DNA of 64,000 nucleotides from Pseudonocardia endophytica (GTDB lineage Bacteria; Actinomycetota; Actinomycetes; Mycobacteriales; Pseudonocardiaceae). The notes beneath the pieces are model-generated. The model saw only the letters and a program-made list of their open reading frames with translations, ran no database searches and was not told where the DNA came from. The position numbers and the translations under genes were made by a program. Every line of letters begins with the position of its first letter. Positions within the stretch are counted from its first letter, which is position 1. This document shows positions 49,421-58,200 of the stretch, piece by piece. The DNA lies in NCBI RefSeq assembly GCF_004339565.1, contig NZ_SMFZ01000002.1, positions 2,480,001 to 2,544,000 on the forward strand. Direction: 5' to 3'.

Positions 49421-51031
49421 ATGACCGCTGTCGCACCACGCCCCCACGACACGGGAGACCCCGACGCACCCGACCCCGGCGACGACCTGCGCTCCCGGGC
49501 ACGGGCGCGCCGCGAGCTCGATCTGTCCGTCCAGGACGGGCCCGACCCGGCGGCCACCGACCGCCAGCACGACCGCGGGAAGCTGACCGTCCGCGAACGC
49601 CTGGAACTGCTGTTCGACCCTGGCACGTTCGTCGAGATCGAGCCGCTGCGGCGGCACCGGGCGTCCGCGTTCGGGATGGACGCGAACCGTCCGTACACCG
49701 ACGGCGTGGTGGCCGGGTGGGGCAAGGTCGAGGGCCGCACCGTCTACGCCTACGGTCACGACTTCCGGATCTTCGGCGGCGCGCTCGGCGAGTCGCACGC
49801 CGAGAAGATCCACAAGACGATGGACCTCGCGATCTCGACGGGCAGCCCGCTCGTCGGCATCTCCGACGGGGCGGGCGCCCGGATCCAGGAGGGTGTCACC
49901 GCGCTGGCCGGCTACGGGGGGATCTTCCGTCGCAACACCGCGGCGTCCGGCGTGATCCCGCAGATCAGCGTCGTGCTCGGGCCGTGCGCGGGTGGCGCGG
50001 CCTACTCTCCGGCGCTCACCGACGTCGTGTTCATGGTCCGCGGCACCGCGCAGATGTTCGTCACCGGGCCGGACGTGGTCGCCACGGTGACCGGCGAACG
50101 GGTCCCGATCGACGAGCTCGGCGGCGCGGGGGTGCACGGCAGCCGCTCCGGCGTGGCGTCGTTCGTGCACGAGGACGAGGCCTCCTGTTTCGACGACGTC
50201 CGCCTGCTGCTGTCGATGCTGCCCGCCAACAACCGGTCGGGCCCGCCGGTCGAACGTGTCGGCGACCCGCCGGAGCGCCGCTGCGAGGCGCTCTACGACA
50301 TCGTCTCGACCGACCCGGCGCAGGCCTACGACGTACGTGACGTCATCACCGAGGTGACCGACGACGCGTCGATGCTGGAGATCCACGAGGGGTGGGCTCC
50401 GAACATCGTGTGCGCGTTCGCCAGGCTCGACGGGCACGTGGTCGGCATCGTGGCCAACCAGCCGTCGGTGCTGGCCGGCACGATGGACATCGACGCCTCG
50501 GACAAGGCCGCTCGCTTCGTGCAGACCTGCGACGCGTTCAGCATCCCGATCGTGACGATGCTCGACGTGCCGGGGTTCCTGCCCGGCTCCGAGCAGGAAC
50601 ATCGGGGGATCATCCGGCACGGCGCGAAGCTCCTGTACGCCTACTGCGCGGCCACCGTGCCGCGGGTGCAGGTCATCCTGCGCAAGGCCTACGGCGGCGC
50701 GTACATCGTGCTGGACAGCCGGTCGATCGGGGCGGACCTGTCGTTCGCGTGGCCGTCCAACGAGGTCGCCGTGATGGGGGCGGAGGGAGCGGCCGGGATC
50801 ATCTTCCGACGCGAGATCGCCGGGTCGCCCGACCCGGAGGGAACAAGGGCCGCCCGCATCGAGGACTACCGTGACGAGCTCCTGCATCCGTACTACGCGG
50901 CCGAGCGGGGGCTCGTCGACGACGTGATCGATCCCGCGGACACCCGCCGCGTGCTGGTCGGGGCGCTGGACGCGCTGCGCTCCAAGCATGCGGAGACGCC
51001 GGTGCGCAAGCACGGCAACCCACCGCAGTGA
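49421..51031 (+). CDS. Acyl-CoA carboxylase carboxyltransferase (beta) subunit
   Basis: 536 aa, PccB/AccB type. RQHDRGKLTVRERLELLFDPGTF, the acyl-CoA oxyanion stretch SDGAGARIQEGVTALAGYGGIF, GPCAGGAAYSPALTDVVFMV and the biotin-side VPGFLPGSEQEHRGIIRHGAKLLYAY are complete. In the substrate pocket motif RKAYGGAYIVL the specificity residue is Ile, as in acetyl/butyryl-accepting AccB rather than Asp of propionyl-specific PccB (family knowledge). It makes malonyl- or alkylmalonyl-CoA for the adjacent PKS; the biotinylated alpha subunit must be elsewhere. Confidence 0.93.
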   Translation: MTAVAPRPHDTGDPDAPDPGDDLRSRARARRELDLSVQDGPDPAATDRQHDRGKLTVRERLELLFDPGTFVEIEPLRRHRASAFGMDANRPYTDGVVAGWGKVEGRTVYAYGHDFRIFGGALGESHAEKIHKTMDLAISTGSPLVGISDGAGARIQEGVTALAGYGGIFRRNTAASGVIPQISVVLGPCAGGAAYSPALTDVVFMVRGTAQMFVTGPDVVATVTGERVPIDELGGAGVHGSRSGVASFVHEDEASCFDDVRLLLSMLPANNRSGPPVERVGDPPERRCEALYDIVSTDPAQAYDVRDVITEVTDDASMLEIHEGWAPNIVCAFARLDGHVVGIVANQPSVLAGTMDIDASDKAARFVQTCDAFSIPIVTMLDVPGFLPGSEQEHRGIIRHGAKLLYAYCAATVPRVQVILRKAYGGAYIVLDSRSIGADLSFAWPSNEVAVMGAEGAAGIIFRREIAGSPDPEGTRAARIEDYRDELLHPYYAAERGLVDDVIDPADTRRVLVGALDALRSKHAETPVRKHGNPPQ

Positions 51032-51041
51032 GGAGCGAACC

Positions 51042-51233
51042 GTGCCCGGCACACCCGACATCAGGATCGAGCGCGGCGACCCGGACGACGTCGAGGTCGC
51101 CGCGCTGGTCGCCGCCCTCGGCGCCGTCCGGTCCGCGGGCACGCACGACGGGCCTGCCGCCGCGTCGGTGACGTGGCTGCGGCCCGCCGTGCTCGTGCCC
51201 GCCGCGGACTGGACATCGGACCCGGCCGCGTGA
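51042..51233 (+). CDS. Acyl-CoA carboxylase epsilon subunit
   Basis: 63 aa, GTG at 51042, 10 bases after the beta-subunit stop with GAGGAG upstream. IRIERGDPDDVEVAALVAALGAV is the N-terminal AccE/PccE helix and the C-terminal W of ADWTSDPAA corresponds to the conserved Trp near the end of epsilon subunits. It stabilises and activates the actinobacterial carboxylase complex. Its presence supports an active, dedicated carboxylase for the cluster. Confidence 0.9.
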   Translation: MPGTPDIRIERGDPDDVEVAALVAALGAVRSAGTHDGPAAASVTWLRPAVLVPAADWTSDPAA

Positions 51234-51247
51234 GTCCGGTCCCGGCG

Positions 51248-52105
51248 TCAGGGTAGGAACGCCGCGATCCGTGCCCACAGCTCGGCCGGCGCCTCCTCGG
51301 GCAGGAAGTGCCCGTAGCCGCTGAGCGTGTCGTGGCCGACGGAGGCGCAGCCGGCGTCGGCCAGCGCCTCGGCGTAGACGGCCGCGTCCCCGCCCTGGTA
51401 GCCGCTGTGCAGGTACAACAGCGGCGTCTTGACCGGCCGCTGGACGGCCTCGGTGCGGTTGTGCTCGGCGTCCGCGGCGAACGTGCGGTACCAGTCGAAG
51501 CCCGCGGTCAGGGCCTCCGGGCGCGAGTACGCCTCCGCGTAGTCCGCCCTGGCCTCCTGCGTGATCCGGGACCCGTCCGCGGACACGGCGTCGAAGAAGA
51601 AGTCGAGGTACACCCGCTCCCGTCCCCGGACGAGCTGTTCGGGCAGGTCCGGGAGCGCGTGGAACGCGAAGTGCCAGATGTACGGGTTGGCCAGCACCTC
51701 GTCCCACGGCGGGATGCCGGGCACCGCGGCGTCGACGAGCACGGCGCCGGACATGTCGTCGTGGGTGCGGACGTAGGAGTGCACGACCATCGCGCCGATG
51801 TCGTGCCCGACCAGCACCGTGTCCCGCAGACCCATGGCCTCGACGAGCCCGTGCACGACGTCGGCGACGGCCTGCTTGGACCCGTCGGTCGCGTCGCCGG
51901 TCGAACCGCCGACGCCGGGAAGGTCGACCGCGATCGGGCGGATCCCCTGCCCGGCGGCCAGGCCCATCACCTCCGTCCAGGCGCGCCAGGTCTGGGGCCA
52001 GCCGTGCAGCAGCAGCACGGGCCGCCCGTCGGGGTCGCCTGCCTCGGCGACGTGCAGGTGCGAGCCACCCACCGTGACGTGCCGGTGGCGGACGTTCTCG
52101 CTCAT
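51248..52105 (-). CDS. Epoxide-hydrolase-like alpha/beta hydrolase
   Basis: 285 aa. HGWPQTWRAW (HGxP oxyanion motif), nucleophile elbow LVGHDIGAMV with Asp, and the base His in GYGHFLPEEAP fit soluble epoxide hydrolases or haloalkane-dehalogenase relatives. The cap region (YLDFFFDAVSADGSR) is also typical. ATG at 52105 overlaps the stop of the WYL regulator upstream (ATGA). It may tailor a polyketide epoxide or detoxify; not proven. Confidence 0.87.
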   Translation of the reverse strand: MSENVRHRHVTVGGSHLHVAEAGDPDGRPVLLLHGWPQTWRAWTEVMGLAAGQGIRPIAVDLPGVGGSTGDATDGSKQAVADVVHGLVEAMGLRDTVLVGHDIGAMVVHSYVRTHDDMSGAVLVDAAVPGIPPWDEVLANPYIWHFAFHALPDLPEQLVRGRERVYLDFFFDAVSADGSRITQEARADYAEAYSRPEALTAGFDWYRTFAADAEHNRTEAVQRPVKTPLLYLHSGYQGGDAAVYAEALADAGCASVGHDTLSGYGHFLPEEAPAELWARIAAFLP

Positions 52106-53091
52106 GCGTGATCTTCCTCTTCGTCCGGGGAGCAGGGATCGGTGCCGGCCGACCGGTAGCGTCGCTCCAGGACGCGGCACTGCTCCCGGAGCTCCGGCGG
52201 GTCCAGCACGGTGAAGTCGGCGTCGAAGGAGCCGAGCCACCAGGCGAGCGTCTCCACCGAGTCGCCGCCGCAGTGCAGCACGCACGCGTCGGGCCCGTCG
52301 GCGTCGACGCGTTGACGGTAGGCGTTCGCGCGCGCCGCGACCCGGTCGGCGGGCAGCGCGAAGCGCACCCTCGCCCGGATCGTGCTCAGCGCCTCGGTCA
52401 CGCCGCGGGTGACCAGCTCGCGGGCGTCGGAGTCGGACAGCGGCGTCGGCGTGAACCGCGGGCCGGTCGGGGTCCTCGGCTCGAGCCGGTCGACGCGGAA
52501 GCTGCGCCAGTCGTCCCGGTCGAGGTCGCGGCCGAGCAGGTACCAGCGGCCGTCCAGGAACACGAGCCGGTGCGGCTCGATCTCCCGGCGGGACGCGGCG
52601 CCGTCGTGCGACCGGTAGTCGAAGCGCAGCCGTTCATGACGGTGGCAGGTCTCGGCGAGCGACGTCAGCAGCGCGGCCGGGACCTCGGGCGGCGCGTGCC
52701 TGCTGTGCTCGGTGGCCAGCTGCATCGAGTCCAGCCGGCCGCGCACCCGCGGCGGGAGCAGCTCGCGCAGCTTCGTCTGCGCCGACGCCCCCGCCTCCTC
52801 CAGGCCGGTGACCCGGGTCGACGCCGACCGCTGCAGCCCCAGCGCGATCGCGACGGCCTCGTCCTCGTCGAGCAGCAGCGGGGGCAGCCCGCCTCCGCTG
52901 CCGAGCCGGTAGCCGCCGGACGAGCCACGGCTCGAGTTGATCGGGTAGCCGATCTCGCGCAGCCGGTCGACGTCGCGGCGGACCGTGCGCCGCGTGACCT
53001 CGAGCTCGTCGGCCAGCTCCGTGCTGCTCCACTCCGGGCGTGCCTGCAGCAGCGACAGCAGGCGCAGGAGCCGGGCCGGGGTGTCGAGCAT
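52102..53091 (-). CDS. YafY-type HTH/WYL-domain transcriptional regulator
   Basis: 329 aa. HTH_11 at the N-terminus (ARLLRLLSLLQARPEWSSTELADELEVTRRTVRRDVDRLREIGYPI), then the WYL sensor domain with the eponymous motif in FLDGRWYLLGRD, and a WCX-like C-terminus. WYL regulators often respond to nucleotides or single-stranded DNA. Coupled to the epoxide-hydrolase-like gene, which it presumably controls. It is separated from the PKS operon end by a strong hairpin. Confidence 0.88.
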   Translation of the reverse strand: MLDTPARLLRLLSLLQARPEWSSTELADELEVTRRTVRRDVDRLREIGYPINSSRGSSGGYRLGSGGGLPPLLLDEDEAVAIALGLQRSASTRVTGLEEAGASAQTKLRELLPPRVRGRLDSMQLATEHSRHAPPEVPAALLTSLAETCHRHERLRFDYRSHDGAASRREIEPHRLVFLDGRWYLLGRDLDRDDWRSFRVDRLEPRTPTGPRFTPTPLSDSDARELVTRGVTEALSTIRARVRFALPADRVAARANAYRQRVDADGPDACVLHCGGDSVETLAWWLGSFDADFTVLDPPELREQCRVLERRYRSAGTDPCSPDEEEDHA

Positions 53092-53138
53092 GTCCGCAGC
53101 GTAGAGACCGATGCGGACCGGATCGGTCCCATTCGGTA

Positions 53139-53179
53139 CGCGTCGGCCCGGCCGGGGAGTCCCGGGCCGGGCCGACGCG
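53139..53179. terminator. Strong terminator hairpin at the end of the PKS operon
   Basis: A perfect 15-bp stem: left arm 53139-53153, right arm 53165-53179, 11-base loop. It begins 15 bases beyond the ACP stop (53195) and lies between it and the WYL gene start. No U-run, as usual in such GC-rich genomes. Confidence 0.7.
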
Positions 53180-53194
53180 ATGGTGCCGCTGCGG

Positions 53195-53452
53195 TCAGGC
53201 AGCTGCGGCGATCTGGGACGTGACCAGCTCGAGCAGCTCGCCCGGCGTCTCGGCGGCGGCCGCGGCGTCCTCCGGAAGCGCGACGCCGTACCGCCGCTCG
53301 ATCTTGCTGGTGGTGTCGATCACGGCCAGCGAGTCGAAGCCCAGCTCGGCGAACGGGACGTCGACGATGTCGCCGTCCAGGTCGACCGAGTCGTCGTCGC
53401 CGACGGCCTCGCGCAGGTAGGTCTTCAGGTCCTCGAGGGTGAACGTGTCCAT
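53195..53452 (-). CDS. Stand-alone acyl carrier protein, type II PKS-like
   Basis: 85 aa. The phosphopantetheine Ser lies in ELGFDSLAVIDTTSKIERRYGV, a pattern closer to type II aromatic PKS carrier proteins (LGYDSLA.ME...IERRYGV) than to type I or fatty-acid ACPs. MDTFTLEDLKTYLREAV is the typical N-terminal helix. Last gene of the operon with the cyclase and ketoreductase; it would carry the poly-beta-ketone chain during folding. No KS-alpha/KS-beta pair is in the window. Confidence 0.88.
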   Translation of the reverse strand: MDTFTLEDLKTYLREAVGDDDSVDLDGDIVDVPFAELGFDSLAVIDTTSKIERRYGVALPEDAAAAAETPGELLELVTSQIAAAA

Positions 53453-53484
53453 GCTCGTGCTCCTTGTCCTCTCGTACGGTCGGT

Positions 53485-54429
53485 TCAGGCCGATGTCGTC
53501 GCGGTGACGCCCTCGACGTGGGCCTTCGCGTGGGCGAGCGTGGCCCGGCTGTTCGAGCCGAGCGCGTGCCGCACCAGCGCGCGGGCCTCGTCGAGGTCGG
53601 CGGGCGGGTTCGGCAGCGAGGCGAACGCGTCCGGGTCGAGCACCACAGTGTGTCGCGAGGTGACGGCGACGCGTCCGGCGTCCTGGCGCTCGAACGTCCA
53701 CTCCCCGCGGTGCCCGGCCAGGCCGCGCGGCGGGGTGGTCTGCTTGTAGACGATCCGCTCCCCGTTGAAGCAGACGCGCCCGGAGACGGTGGTGTGCACC
53801 GAGCCGTCGGCCGAGCGGGTGTCCATCTCCATCATCTGCAGGCCGGGGGTCGTCTCGTCGACGTCAAGGCGTGCCACGTGCGGCAGCCGCTCCGGCCAGC
53901 GGGCGCAGTCGTTCACGAACGCGTAGGCCTCGCCGACCGGCCCCTCGATCACCTCGGTGTCGGCGAACGAGTAGACGAGGTCGGCCGCCGCCCGCTCGGC
54001 CGAGTTCTTGAGTGCGGCCAGCTCGGCGGTGCTGTTCGTGTCGACGGCCCGGTTCATCTGCTCCAGCACGCCCGGGTCGTCGTCGACGGCCGCGTAGTGG
54101 TGCAGGAGCACCACGCGGCAGCCGTCGCCGTCGGGAGTGATCCGCCAGGAGCCGCCCATCGCCGCGACCGGGTGCCGGGGCTGCTGCTGCTCGAAGTCGA
54201 CCCGCCTGCCGTCGGCGGACAGCGTGCGCCGCGACGTCCAGGTCCGCAGCTCGCCGTTGGCCGTGGCCCAGATCCGGATCGTCTCCTCGTGGTCGTCGCC
54301 CGCCTCCCGCCTGGCGTGCACCGTCGGCGGGAAGAACGTCGGCCACGACGAGACGGCGCCGACGATGGCCGCGACGGTCGCGGCGGGCGCCGCGACGTCG
54401 ATCGCGTGCTCGGAGTGGGTGAGTTCCAT
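53485..54429 (-). CDS. Didomain polyketide aromatase/cyclase (SRPBCC)
   Basis: 314 aa, two START-like domains: residues 1-150 (HSEHAIDVAAPAATVAAIVGAVSSWPTFFPPTVHARR) and about 160-314 (DLVYSFADTEVIEGPVGEAYAFVNDCARWPERLPHVARLDV). This arrangement is typical of type II PKS didomain ARO/CYC proteins that fold and dehydrate the first ring. It lies between the ketoreductase and the ACP, 12-32 bases apart, in one operon. The reaction predicted is first-ring cyclisation and aromatisation of a C9-reduced chain. Confidence 0.88.
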   Translation of the reverse strand: MELTHSEHAIDVAAPAATVAAIVGAVSSWPTFFPPTVHARREAGDDHEETIRIWATANGELRTWTSRRTLSADGRRVDFEQQQPRHPVAAMGGSWRITPDGDGCRVVLLHHYAAVDDDPGVLEQMNRAVDTNSTAELAALKNSAERAAADLVYSFADTEVIEGPVGEAYAFVNDCARWPERLPHVARLDVDETTPGLQMMEMDTRSADGSVHTTVSGRVCFNGERIVYKQTTPPRGLAGHRGEWTFERQDAGRVAVTSRHTVVLDPDAFASLPNPPADLDEARALVRHALGSNSRATLAHAKAHVEGVTATTSA

Positions 54430-54441
54430 GTTCGCCTCCTC

Positions 54442-55221
54442 TCAGAAGTTGCCCAGGCCGCCGCAGACGTTCAGGGCCTGGCTGGTGATCGAGTTCGCGC
54501 TCGGGGTGGTCAGGTAGCCGACCAGGCCGGCGACCTCCTCCGGTGTGCTGTAGCGCCCCATCGGGATCTTCGACTCGAACTTGCGGCGCACGTCGTCGGT
54601 CGTGACCCCGAAGTGCGCGGCGTGGCCGGCCCGGATGCCCTCGGCCATCGGGGTCTCCACGTAGCCGGGACAGACGGCGTTCACCGTGATCCCGGTGGCG
54701 GCCAGCTCGTTGCCGAGCGCCTTGGTGAAGCCGACGACCCCGTGCTTCGACGCGGAGTAGGGCGCGCCGTAGACGACGCCCTGCTTCCCCGCCGTGGAGG
54801 CGATGCTGATCACCCTGCCCCATCCGCGATCGCTCATCCCGCTGGTCAGCACCTCGCGGGTCATGCGGAACACGCTGGTCAGGTTCGTGGCGACGACGTC
54901 GTCCCACAGCTCGTCGGACAGCTGCGCGGTGATCCCGCCGCCGCTGCGGCCCGCGTTGTTGACCAGCACGTCGACGTCGCCGAACTCGTTCGCCTCGGCG
55001 ACCGCGCGGCGGATGTCGTCGGCGTCGCGGACGTCGCAGGTGGTGCCGGCGACCGCGTGGTCCTCCTTGGCGAGGCGCTCGACGGTGTCGGCGACCCGGT
55101 CGCCGTCGCGGGCGACCAGGAAGACCTTGTTGCCGGCCGCGGCGAGGTTCTCCGCGACGGCGAGGCCGATCCCGCTGGTGCCGCCGGTGACGAGCGCGGT
55201 GTCTCCCTCTCGCAGTGCCAT
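54442..55221 (-). CDS. Polyketide C-9 type ketoreductase (actIII-like SDR)
   Basis: 259 aa. TGGTSGIG, NNAGRSGGG, and Ser, Tyr, Lys in ISIASTAGKQGVVYGAPYSASKHG give a complete SDR site. The PGYVETPMAEGIRAGHAAHFGVTTDDVRRKFESKIPMGRY loop and the C-terminus VCGGLGNF are hallmarks of actIII-type ketoreductases of aromatic type II PKS. ATG at 55221. It directly follows the type I PKS gene, an unusual combination. Confidence 0.9.
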   Translation of the reverse strand: MALREGDTALVTGGTSGIGLAVAENLAAAGNKVFLVARDGDRVADTVERLAKEDHAVAGTTCDVRDADDIRRAVAEANEFGDVDVLVNNAGRSGGGITAQLSDELWDDVVATNLTSVFRMTREVLTSGMSDRGWGRVISIASTAGKQGVVYGAPYSASKHGVVGFTKALGNELAATGITVNAVCPGYVETPMAEGIRAGHAAHFGVTTDDVRRKFESKIPMGRYSTPEEVAGLVGYLTTPSANSITSQALNVCGGLGNF

Positions 55222-55274
55222 GCTTGCTCTCCTCCTCGGGTGGGGTACCGGGTCTGCCGGTGGTCTCGTACGGA

Positions 55275-58200
55275 TCAGACGGCGGCCAGCCGGTCGTGCA
55301 TGAACGTGGCCAGCGCCTCGGGTGTGCGGTGCTCGATCACCGCCTCGGCGGGCAGGGACAGGTCGTCGACGGCGGCGTTGAGCCGGTTGCGCAGGTCGAG
55401 CCCGAGCAGCGAGTCGACGCCGAGGTCCCGGAACGGCTCGTCCGGGCCGATCTCCGCGGCGTCGCCGAGACCGAGGACGTCGGCGGTCGTCTCCCGGACC
55501 ACGTCGAGCCACCGTCCGGTGTCCGCGCCGTCCGGTTCGTGGGCGGGTGCGGCCGGTGCGGCGGGCACCGGTGCGATCAGCGCCGCCAGCTCCCGGGGTG
55601 TCGGGTGGGTCATGACGGCCTCCGCGGGCAGATCGAGCCCGCCGACCTCGGCGTTGAGCCGGTTGCGCAGGTCGAGCCCGAGCAGCGAGTCGAACCCGAG
55701 GTCGCGGAACGCGTCGTCCGGGCCGATCCCGTCCGCGTCGTCGACGCCCAGCACCTCCGCGGCGTGCCGGAGCACGAGCTCCAGGCCGTCGACGGCGGGG
55801 TCGGCGGAGGCCGGTGGGGCCGCCGGTTCTCGCCGTGACCGCTCCGGCTCTGTCTCCGGCTCTGTCGCCGGCTCTGTCTCCGGCTCTGTCGCCGGCTCTG
55901 TCTCCGGCTCTGTCGCCGGCTCTGTCTCCGGCTCTGTCGCCGGCTCTGTCTCCGGCTCTGTCGCCGGCTCTGTCTCCGGCGCCTCGCCGGCGAGCTCGGA
56001 CAGCAGGTGCGAGCGGCGCGGGTTCCGCGCCAACCCGTCGGCGTCGACCATCATCGGCACGTAGACGGCGTCGTCACCGGCCAGTGCGGCGTCGAGCAGC
56101 GCGAGCGCGTCCGTCGTCGGCAGCGGGGCGATGCCGGCGCGGCGCAGCCGTTCGACGTCGCCGTCGGTGAGGTGCGCGGTCATGCCGCTGCGCTGCTCCC
56201 AGAGGCCCCACGCGACGCTCGTGGCGGCCAGGCCGGCCGAGCGGCGGTGCCGGGCCAGGGCGTCCAGGAACGTGTTGGCCGCGGCGTAGTTGCCCTGGCC
56301 AGCGTCGCCGAGGACGCCGGCCGCCGACGAGAACAGGACGAACGCGGACAGGTCCGTCCCGGACGTCAGCTCGTGCAGGTTCCAGGCCGCGTCGACCTTG
56401 GGGCGCAACGCCTCCGCCAGCTGGTCGGCGCTCATCCGCTCGACCAGGCCGTCGGCCAGCACCCCGGCGGCGTGCACGACCGCGGTCGGCCGGTGCTCGG
56501 CCACCAGCGGCGCGAGCGCGTCCCGGTCGGCGGCGTCGCACGCGGTGACCGTGACCGTGGCGCCCAGCGCCTCCAGCTCGGCGACCAGCTCCGCGGCGCC
56601 CGGCGCGTCCGGGCCGCGGCGGCCGACGAGCAGCAGGTTCCGTGCGCCGTGGCGGGTCACCAGGTGCCGCGCGACGAGCCCGCCGAGCTCGCCGGTCCCG
56701 CCGGTGATCAGGGTCGTGCCGGACGGGTCGTAGGTGCGCGGCATCGTCGCGACGAGCTTGCCCCGGTGCGTGGCGCGGCGGAGCGTCCGGAGCGCGGTGT
56801 GCCCGCGCCGCACGTCGGAGACGGTGAGCGGCAGCTCGTGCAGGTCGCCTGCGCCGAACAGGGCGATCAGCTCGTCGAGCACCTCGCCGATCCGCTCCGG
56901 CTCCTCGCCGAGGATGTTGTAGGCCGCGTAGTGCACGCCGGGATGCTGCGCGACGACGTCGGCGCGGTCGCGGATGTCGGTCTTGCCCATCTCGGCGAAC
57001 CGGCCGCCGGGGGCCAGCAGGCGCAGCGAGGCGTCGATCGACTCGCCGGCCAGCGAGTTCAGCACGACGTCGATCCCGCGGCCCCCGGTCGTGGACCGGA
57101 AGTGCTCCTCGAACTCCAGCGTCCGCGACGACGCGATGTGGTCGTCGTCGATCCCCATGGCACGCAACATGTCCTGCTTGGCCGGACTGGCCGTGGCGAA
57201 CACCTCGGCGCCGAGGTGACGGGCGATCTGGATCGCCGCGACACCGACGCCTCCGGTCGCGGTGTGGATCAGCATGCTCTCGCCGCGGGACAGCCGGGCG
57301 ATCTCGACGATGCACTGGTAGGCGGTGACGTAGACGATCGGGACGGCGGCCGCACGGCTGAACGACCACCCGGGCGGGATCGGACGTACCGTGCGCGCGT
57401 CGGCGACGGCGACCGGGCCGAGCGAGCGCTCGAACACGCCGAACACGCGGTCGCCGACGGCCAGGCCCTCGACGCCGGCCCCGGTCCCGGTCACGACGCC
57501 CGCGCCCTCGCTGCCCATCGTCAGCTCGGAGCGCACCAGGCCGGTCCCGACCGCGACGTCGCGGAAGTTCAGGCCGGCCGCCCGCACCGCGATGCGCACC
57601 TCGTGGTCGCCCAGCGGGGCCACCGCCTCGGGGTGCGGGACGAGCGCGGCGTCGTCGAGGGACCCCTTCCGCGTGACGTCCAGGCGCCAGGCGGGCGCGT
57701 CCTGCGGGACGGCGAGCAGGTCGTCGTCGGCGGGCCTCAGGTGCGGTACCCGCAGCAACCCGTCGCGGACCAGCAGCTCGGGCTCGCCGCAGGCCAGTGC
57801 CGAGTCCAGCGCGGCGGCCGAGGCCGGGGTGTCGTCGAGGTCGACGAGCCTGACCCGTCCCGGGTTCTCGGTCGCGGCCGACCTGGCCAGCCCGGCGACG
57901 GCGGCCTCGGACAGCCCGGCCAGCGTCTCGCGGCCGGCCGGGGCGGCGGCACCCCGGGTGACGACGGCGATCGTGCTGCGGGCGAGGCGCGGGTCGCCCA
58001 GCGCCTCCTGCAGCAGCCGCAGCGCCTCCGCGGTCCGGCCGGTCACAGCGGCGGGGACGCCGCCGGTGCCCGCTGTATCGCCGTCGCCGTCGCCGTCGCC
58101 GTCGCGCACCGCGAGCGCGACGACCGCGGGTGCCGGGCCGTCGCCAACCTCGTCGAACCAGGCCCAGTCGACGGGTGCGGCCGGTGCGTCCACCTGGCGA

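Noticed and set aside
55845..55976. Regular 24-bp repeats considered as a CRISPR array
   Set aside because: No unique spacers between repeats; they are in frame and code a protein linker.
58080..58106. GTCGCC triplet run considered as a regulatory microsatellite
   Set aside because: It codes a short Gly-Asp run in the PKS structural subdomain; no sign of a separate role.
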